Below, in pieces: positions 59,051-64,000 of a stretch of 64,000 nucleotides of DNA. A program made the translations under genes and the position numbers. Source of the stretch: Acidobacteriota bacterium (lineage in GTDB: Bacteria; Acidobacteriota; Thermoanaerobaculia; Multivoradales; Multivoraceae); the NCBI GenBank assembly GCA_011525365.1, contig WTGQ01000002.1:193596-257595 (forward strand). Reading direction: 5' to 3'. The notes under the pieces are model-generated. The model did not search any database. It was not told where the DNA came from and was given only the letters and a program-made list of their open reading frames with translations. Within the stretch, counting starts at the first letter, position 1; every line of letters begins with the position of its first letter.

Positions 59051-61000
59051 CTACATCCGCTCAGGCAGCGGCACCCCCAGAATCGCTGCGAGCGCTTCGA
59101 GCGAGCGCTCGAAGACCTGGGTCACGGCGAGGCGCGCGTCCCGTAGCTCCGCGTCCTGTTCGTGCAGGATGGGATGGCGGTGGTAGATCGCGTGGAACTT
59201 CTGCGCCAGGTCGACGGCGTGCCGGGCGATGAGGGAGAGTTCGAGCGTCGCCGCCGCCCGCTCGACGACTTCCTGGCACTGCGAAGCGAGCAGCACGAGG
59301 TCCCATAGATCGTCGGACCAGACGCCTTCGGGCAGGCCGGCGACGCGGCTGCCGGGGACCTTCTGCGCCAGCCCCTCCTCGCGCAGGCGGCGGCGGATGT
59401 TCCTGGCGCGCACGATGGAGTACTGGAGATAGGGGCCTGACTCGCCTTCGAACGACGTGGCGTCGTCGATGTCGAAGGCGATCACCCGCGTGGTTGTAGC
59501 GCGGGCCATGAAGAAGCGCAGCGCGGCGACGGCGATCTGGTGTGCGAGGACGCCTATGTCCTCGCTGGCCGCCTCGTCGTCGCGGCCGGTGCCGTCGGGG
59601 CCGCGCCGTTCCAGTATCTCATCCTTGCTCTTCGCCTCGAGTTGATCGAGCAGGTCGTCCGCCTTGACGCCGATTCCCTTCCGGCCCGACATCTCGAGCC
59701 TGGAATCGCCGGTGAATCCCAGGCGCTCGGCGGTCTTCGCCGACAGGGCGACCATCTCGTACGCGAAGTGGATGCTGTCCCGGGCCTCGTCATGGTGTCC
59801 GAGCGCTTCCAGGCCGGCGCGGACGATGCGTTGCAGGTAGGCCTGCCGCGCGTCGATCACGTTGATCACGCGGGAGCCCTCTCCGAACCGCTCGCCGCCG
59901 CCGTCGCCGGCATCCGGTCCTGCGGGCGCGGTCTCCCAGAGAGGACCGCCGCCGAACCGGGCGTACTCGAAGTCGCGTCCCAGGAGGCCGAACTTCCAGA
60001 GCTGGTAGGCGATGTCCTTTCCGACGTAGGTCACCGTCCCGTCGGAGCGGACGATCACCTTGTCGGGGTCCTCCAGGCCCTGGAACTCCTCGCTGTCGGC
60101 CAGCGGCATGACCCAGCAGCCGGCGTTCTTGCCGCTCTCTTCGAGCCGGACGGCCCCGCTCTCCTTCAACTGCTCGAAGGCGGCGACGAAGAAATCGAGG
60201 CGGAGGATCTCGCTCTCGCGGGTCAGCAGGTCGTAGTCGATGTCGATGCGGGCCATCGTGGCCAGATGCCGAACGACGATTCGCCGGGCCACCAGCCGGC
60301 CGGCCTCGGCGCGCCGGCCCTCTCCCGCTTCCAGTGCATGGAGGGTGCGCCGCCGGAGCTCGAGCCGCTGCGGGTCGCCTTCGTACCAGCGGCCGACTTC
60401 GCTGTAAATCTCCCAGCAGACGTAGTCGAACGGCTCGGGCAGGGCCTCGATGTCGGCGACCGAGCAGCCTCGCAGGTCGAGGAAGCCGACGACGACGTCG
60501 GCGACTTGCACGCCGGTGTCGTCGATGTAGTTCTGGACCTCCGTCGTCTGACCGAGGCGGCGGAGCGCTCGCGCCAGGACATCACCCAGCACGGCGTTGC
60601 GCAAGTGGCCGATGTGCGCCGCCTTGTTCGGATTGATGTTGGTGTGCTCGACGATCACCTTGGCCTGCGAGTCGACGGCCGCGGATCGCGCCACCGGCAC
60701 CGCGTCCATCATCGCGGCCGCGAACCGGGTTCGGTCGAGGTGGAAGTTGAGGTATCCCGGACCCTCGACCGTGATCCGGCTGAATCCCGCCGGCGGATCG
60801 ACAGCTTCGAGCAGGCGCTCCGCGATTGCGCGCGGCGCCTGCCGGAGTTCGCGCGCGAGGTGCAGAGCGCACGGACTCGCGAGGTCGCCCAGACGACGCT
60901 GCGGCGGCACTTCGACGACCGGATCGTGATCGAGCCCGAAGACGTCGGACAGGACGCGTCGCAGAGCGCCGGCGACCAGGGTTCGTTTGTCCTGCAGCAT
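59051..61000 (-). CDS. argS: Arginyl-tRNA synthetase
   Basis: A 649-residue class I synthetase. The N-terminal Add1 tRNA-binding domain covers about 1-110. HIGH is in NPNKAAHIGHLRNAVLGD near residue 125, the KMSKS-equivalent loop is MSGRKGIGVKADDLL near 430, and the C-terminal anticodon-binding DALR domain ends the protein (AQKFHAIYHRHPIL). An insert of about 20 Gly/Pro/Asp-rich residues near 355-375 is unusual. It is transcribed towards ftsZ with 15 bases between the stop codons. Confidence 0.97.
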   Translation of the reverse strand: MLQDKRTLVAGALRRVLSDVFGLDHDPVVEVPPQRRLGDLASPCALHLARELRQAPRAIAERLLEAVDPPAGFSRITVEGPGYLNFHLDRTRFAAAMMDAVPVARSAAVDSQAKVIVEHTNINPNKAAHIGHLRNAVLGDVLARALRRLGQTTEVQNYIDDTGVQVADVVVGFLDLRGCSVADIEALPEPFDYVCWEIYSEVGRWYEGDPQRLELRRRTLHALEAGEGRRAEAGRLVARRIVVRHLATMARIDIDYDLLTRESEILRLDFFVAAFEQLKESGAVRLEESGKNAGCWVMPLADSEEFQGLEDPDKVIVRSDGTVTYVGKDIAYQLWKFGLLGRDFEYARFGGGPLWETAPAGPDAGDGGGERFGEGSRVINVIDARQAYLQRIVRAGLEALGHHDEARDSIHFAYEMVALSAKTAERLGFTGDSRLEMSGRKGIGVKADDLLDQLEAKSKDEILERRGPDGTGRDDEAASEDIGVLAHQIAVAALRFFMARATTTRVIAFDIDDATSFEGESGPYLQYSIVRARNIRRRLREEGLAQKVPGSRVAGLPEGVWSDDLWDLVLLASQCQEVVERAAATLELSLIARHAVDLAQKFHAIYHRHPILHEQDAELRDARLAVTQVFERSLEALAAILGVPLPERM

Positions 61001-61120
61001 GGGAGTGGCAGTCTAGGAACTTGCGCCACGCGAACGCAACGGAGCAGCTCTGAAGGACCAGCCTGGGCCCCTTTCTAACAAGGTGACGTGACAGGCCCGG
61101 AGAGCCGGCTGTTCCTTCAC

Positions 61121-61256
61121 TCGTGCTAGCCTGACTGTGTGAATCGCTAGCGCGTGACCGGCCTCTGTGTCGGGTTGCTCGCTGAATACCAGAGCCCAGT
61201 ACCCGGTCGGAGTAGCTACCCGGCCTCGGCGAATAGGCGGGAACCGTGCCAGTCAT
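61121..61256 (+). ncRNA. Candidate structured RNA, copy A
   Basis: It shares with copy B an exact head (TCGTGCTAG, nine variable bases, GTGAATCGC), the loop word GTAGCTA inside a GC stem (CCGG...CCCGG near 61203-61222), and the tail GGCGGGAACCG (61236-61246). The middle differs. TGCTAGCCT could instead be a -10 element, in which case the transcript begins near 61139. Strand and ends are inferred. Confidence 0.35.
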
Positions 61257-61321
61257 GCGCATGGCGATTCACCAGCCCGGCTTTGCCCTTTGCAACTCGT
61301 CGGCGCGTTCACCTTGTTCCG

Positions 61322-61460
61322 TCGTGCTAGGGTCGCGGCGTGAATCGCCCTTGGCTCCGCGTGGCAGGTTCTCTGGAGAAGAGGCTGTCGGGCTGCATAC
61401 AGTAGCTGCTTTTCGGGTTGGCGTAGCTAACCAGCCCGGTAAACCGGCGGGAACCGCACG
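61322..61460 (+). ncRNA. Candidate structured RNA, copy B
   Basis: A second copy 201 bases downstream of copy A with the same head spacing and tail (GGCGGGAACCG, 61446-61456). Its GTAGCTA word (61423-61429) sits in a hairpin built from different bases (CGGGTTGG against AACCAGCCCG), so pairing is kept while sequence changes. An open frame is absent. The family is not one I recognise. Confidence 0.35.
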
Positions 61461-61645
61461 GTAACTCGCTGCGCGGTGTGGCGCTTCGCATCGCTCGACT
61501 CCACTACCGGAGTCGGGGATCCTTGGAGGTGAATCGCCATGCCCCAGTTTCGCGTTGCCCTCTTGGGCACTACCAACTCCAACTCACGCCCCCGCGCGGC
61601 ATTGCTCGCGGCTTCAGGGAATCGTGAGCGCGGGAGAAGCGCGAG

Positions 61646-62038
61646 ATGACGGAGTCGGGTGTTCTGTTGATCGTTGCGGCGGCCGTGATCGCGGTTTGCA
61701 CCGCTCCGGTTCTCTACGTGTTGTGGCGGGACCGGGCTCGGATCTGGTCGCTCGAGCAGCGCATGTTGCAGATGGAGGCGGCCCAGGACAGCGTGGCTCG
61801 CTTGGATCGGGTCGCGAGATTGGAGGGGCGGTTCGAGCGCGCCCTGCGGCTCGATGATGCGTCGGAGCGGTTGGCGAGGCTTGAAGCGATGTCAGAGCGT
61901 TTTCCGGCGGTGGAGGATCGGGTGAGCCGTGTTGCCGGCGTACTGGAGTTCTTCGCCGAGGGCGATCCGCGGGTGCTGGACCAGTTGAACACCCCGGACG
62001 GTCGAAAACGGCGGAGTGGCGCCAAGAGGAAGAAGTGA
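61646..62038 (+). CDS. Small membrane-anchored coiled-coil protein of unknown function
   Basis: A 130-residue protein. One N-terminal helix (about residues 5-26, GVLLIVAAAVIAVCTAPVLY) is followed by a charged, heptad-like region (about 30-95, with RLDRVARLEGRFERALRLDD) and a very basic tail ending KRRSGAKRKK. GGGAGAAG lies about 10 bases before the ATG. No family recognised; the layout suggests a bitopic protein with a cytoplasmic coiled coil. Confidence 0.6.
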   Translation: MTESGVLLIVAAAVIAVCTAPVLYVLWRDRARIWSLEQRMLQMEAAQDSVARLDRVARLEGRFERALRLDDASERLARLEAMSERFPAVEDRVSRVAGVLEFFAEGDPRVLDQLNTPDGRKRRSGAKRKK

Positions 62039-62150
62039 GGTAGGGCTCCGGTAGCATGCTCGGCGATCCAGGGAGCGCCGTGAACGAGAACTGCCATAGC
62101 CCCGCCTGTTTGGTCCGATTCCCGACGGCACTCACTAGCGGGATGGCGCC

Positions 62151-64000
62151 ATGACGAGTCCCAGGCGGCCGCAGCCGCCGAGCGCGGTCGAGTCACCGGT
62201 GGCTCGCCGCGTCCTCGTGCTGGCCCCCCACTACGACGACGAAGTGTTGGGCTGCGGAGGCCTGATCCTGCAGTTGGCAGCGGGCGGCGCGAGGATCGTG
62301 TGTGCTTTCATGAGCGACGGTTCGGGCGGCGTCGAAGGCCCCCCGGAGGGGTCGACGAGAGAGAAGTACTCCAGGCGGAGAAGGAAAGAGGCAGACAAAG
62401 CCGCCGTGGCCCTCGGCATAGACAGCGTGGCGCATCTGGGCCATCGCCACGGTTTGCAAGATGGCGCCCTGGCCTCCTCGCTGGACGAGCTGACCGGCCA
62501 CATCGAGACCCTGCTCCAGGAACACCAGCCGGACCTGCTGCTGGTCCCCTCGCCTCTCGAGGTGACGCCCGATCATCAGGCGACGTTTCGCGCGCTGCAC
62601 GAAGCTCTGATCAACGGTCGTCAAGGACAAACGGAAGAGGGCGAACCTCTTGCCAGCCAGGACGACGACTCGTCTCCGGGCGATCTGTCGCTGCGTGTTT
62701 TCTGCTACGAGGTGAACCACCCCTTCTATCCCGACCTGCTCGTGGACGTGACGGCCGAGCTGGACGGAGTCGTCGATGCGATGTCCCACTACCAAAGCCA
62801 GTTGGAACGCCACGACTACATGGGCTCCTGTCGCGCTCTGCGGCGGTACCGGTCGCTCACGGTGCCGGATCCATGTCGCTACGCCGAGGGCTACTGCCAG
62901 TTGACGGCCAGCGACTTCACGACCCGAAGTCCGGCCCAACTGATCGCGTACCTGGGCGGTGCGCCTTCGTTGGTCGAAGTCGCGTCGCCCCGTCGAGTGT
63001 CGATCGTGGTCCGGACGTACAACCGACCGCGGCGGCTGGCGGAGGCGCTGGACAGTCTGGCGCTGAGCACGTATCGGAACGTAGAGGTCGTTCTCGTCAA
63101 CGACGGCGGCCGGCGTCCCGAGGTGGCGGACGACTTCCCGTTCGAAGTGCATCGCGTCGATTTCCCGGAGAATCGGGGTCGGTCGGCTGCGGCACAAGCA
63201 GGCGTGGAGGCGGCGACCGGCGACTGCGTCGGATTCCTGGATGACGATGACCTGTTGGCGCCGGAACACCTGGAGAGCTTGACCGCGATGCTCCGCGACG
63301 GTGTCGATGTCGCCTACAGTGACGCGGCCGTAGTCTGCTACGAACCGAGTACGAACGGCTGGAGCGAGAGCAGCCGGCGCCTCCCGTACAGCCGGGACTT
63401 CGATCGGGAGATCCTCCTTCTCGACAACTACATTCCGTTCCATACGGTTCTGATGACCAGGGAGGTACTGGAGCAAGCCGGCTCATTCGATCTTGAGTTG
63501 CCGATCTTCGAGGACTGGGATCTGTTGATCCGCCTGTCTCGCTCATCGAGCTTCGTTCACCTCGCACGCACGACCTGCGAGTACCGCCACTTCCTGGACG
63601 GTGCGACGGACGGCCCCTCTGGAGGTCATGCACTCGGTGGAACGGCCTCCGCGCGCGCCGACTTCGAGACCTTGAAGGCGAAGGTTCTGAGCAAACACGC
63701 GACCGACCTCGGCCCGGATGCGCTGGCCCGCGCGGTAACTCGAATGCGCCGTCAGGCAGTCCTGGCCGGCGAGGCGGCTCGCGCCCAGATTCGTGAACGT
63801 CAGCGGGACCTGGAGCGAGTGTGGGCCAGCGAGCGGGAGCGAGGTGTCGAGGTTGAGCGTTTGCAGGCTCGCGAACGGGAGCTGGAGTCGTCGCAGTCGG
63901 AGCTTGGCGCGGAGATCGAGCGTTTGCAGGTTCGCGAACGGGAGTTCGAGTCGTCGCAGTCGGAGCTTGGCGCGGAGATCGAGCGTTTGCAGGTTCGCGA
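62151..64000 (+). CDS. PIG-L deacetylase fused to GT2 glycosyltransferase and a coiled coil, cut by the right edge
   Basis: An open frame from the ATG at 62151 (616 codons in the window). Residues about 22-250 are a PIG-L/LmbE zinc deacetylase: APHYDDEVLGCGG gives the His-Asp-Asp zinc motif with Tyr in place of the usual Pro, and TPDHQATFRAL is the second ligand site. Residues about 280-500 are a family 2 glycosyltransferase (SIVVRTYNRPRRLAEALDSL, then GFLDDDDLLAPEHL with the metal-binding Asp residues). From about 530 a charged coiled coil begins, including 21-residue tandem repeats. A single protein could deacetylate and extend a surface sugar; the acceptor is unknown. Confidence 0.88.
   Translation, partial: MTSPRRPQPPSAVESPVARRVLVLAPHYDDEVLGCGGLILQLAAGGARIVCAFMSDGSGGVEGPPEGSTREKYSRRRRKEADKAAVALGIDSVAHLGHRHGLQDGALASSLDELTGHIETLLQEHQPDLLLVPSPLEVTPDHQATFRALHEALINGRQGQTEEGEPLASQDDDSSPGDLSLRVFCYEVNHPFYPDLLVDVTAELDGVVDAMSHYQSQLERHDYMGSCRALRRYRSLTVPDPCRYAEGYCQLTASDFTTRSPAQLIAYLGGAPSLVEVASPRRVSIVVRTYNRPRRLAEALDSLALSTYRNVEVVLVNDGGRRPEVADDFPFEVHRVDFPENRGRSAAAQAGVEAATGDCVGFLDDDDLLAPEHLESLTAMLRDGVDVAYSDAAVVCYEPSTNGWSESSRRLPYSRDFDREILLLDNYIPFHTVLMTREVLEQAGSFDLELPIFEDWDLLIRLSRSSSFVHLARTTCEYRHFLDGATDGPSGGHALGGTASARADFETLKAKVLSKHATDLGPDALARAVTRMRRQAVLAGEAARAQIRERQRDLERVWASERERGVEVERLQARERELESSQSELGAEIERLQVREREFESSQSELGAEIERLQVR
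63855..64000 (+). repeat. 63-bp tandem repeat in the coiled-coil tail
   Basis: Units begin at 63855, 63918 and 63981 and are nearly identical. Each encodes 21 residues beginning ERLQVRERE and ending SELGAEI, that is three heptads. The array continues past the window edge, so copy number is unknown. Near identity at the DNA level implies recent expansion. Confidence 0.9.

Larger units (their letters stand above)
61001..61645. other. 645-bp non-coding stretch with tandem RNA-like repeats
   Basis: No convincing gene is seen on either strand between the argS start and the small membrane-protein gene. It holds two diverged ~200-bp units beginning TCGTGCTAG-N9-GTGAATCGC (61121 and 61322), a third GTGAATCGC at 61530, one inverted GCATGGCGATTCACC (61259-61273), and a GACTCC/GGAGTC hairpin near 61500. 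The argS promoter should lie near its left end but was not clearly identified. Confidence 0.7.

Noticed and set aside
61121..61500. Known riboswitch, 6S RNA, SRP RNA or integron attC site
   Set aside because: No match to conserved cores I know (TPP, cobalamin, SAM, glycine, c-di-GMP, SRP loop), and no paired attC core sites or integrase.
62300..63244. Plus-strand 314-codon frame within the PIG-L/GT2 gene
   Set aside because: Different frame from the PHYDDE and DDDD motifs; Arg/Gly-rich shadow.

Overview
The window is very GC-rich, densely packed DNA from a Gram-negative bacterium with an outer membrane: it has a TonB-dependent receptor, several lipoproteins with lipobox signals, a SurA-like chaperone, and a meso-DAP-type MurE. 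The large TonB receptor with an N-terminal carboxypeptidase-regulatory-like domain, the sulfatase-TPR and CRTAC/ASPIC pair, and the general gene style resemble Acidobacteriota (Thermoanaerobaculia-like). That placement is inference, not proof. No phage, transposase, integrase or CRISPR array was seen.

Layout. (1) 1-8000, minus strand: the start of a very large modular type I polyketide synthase (KS-AT-DH-cMT-ER-KR-ACP, then the next KS), running off the left edge. (2) 8097-14607, minus: a SulP-STAS-cNMP transporter, a CRTAC/ASPIC lipoprotein and a sulfatase-fold/TPR membrane protein. (3) 14984-26201, minus: a TonB receptor plus an eight-gene run encoding a DapA-like lyase, TRAP transporter DctPMQ, a degenerate SDR, a proline-racemase-family enzyme, an aldo/keto reductase and an M28 peptidase. 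This looks like uptake and breakdown of hydroxyproline or a related imino acid. A divergent sodium:solute symporter (26286-27734) and a divergent EutC-like/EutB-like pair (27828-29770) sit beside it. (4) 30112-36308, plus: an FbpABC-type ABC importer, an MFS exporter and a sterol-reductase-family membrane protein. (5) 36424-36500, minus: initiator tRNA-fMet with its own terminator. (6) 36591-59035, plus: ftsB, mfd, two periplasmic parvulin-type foldases, then a complete division and cell-wall (dcw) cluster mraZ-rsmH-ftsL-ftsI-murE-murF-mraY-murD-ftsW-murG-murC-ftsQ-ftsA-ftsZ, lacking murB and ddl. A tandem MraZ operator precedes mraZ. (7) 59051-61000, minus: argS, convergent with ftsZ. (8) 61001-64000: a non-coding stretch with two diverged tandem copies of a probable structured RNA, a small membrane/coiled-coil protein, and a PIG-L deacetylase-GT2 glycosyltransferase-coiled-coil fusion cut by the right edge.

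How the genes work together. The dcw block is one tightly overlapping transcription unit that makes lipid II and the divisome. The 14984-29770 region combines outer-membrane uptake, extracytoplasmic peptide hydrolysis, two inner-membrane uptake systems and amino/imino-acid conversion enzymes.

A dispersed family of GC-rich hairpins sharing an AGAA/TTCT loop but with different stems occurs at gene junctions (12.1, 14.7, 27.8 and 36.35 kb) and once in frame inside the polyketide synthase. Together with the tandem RNA-like repeat near 61.1-61.5 kb, it is the most unusual non-coding signal in the window.
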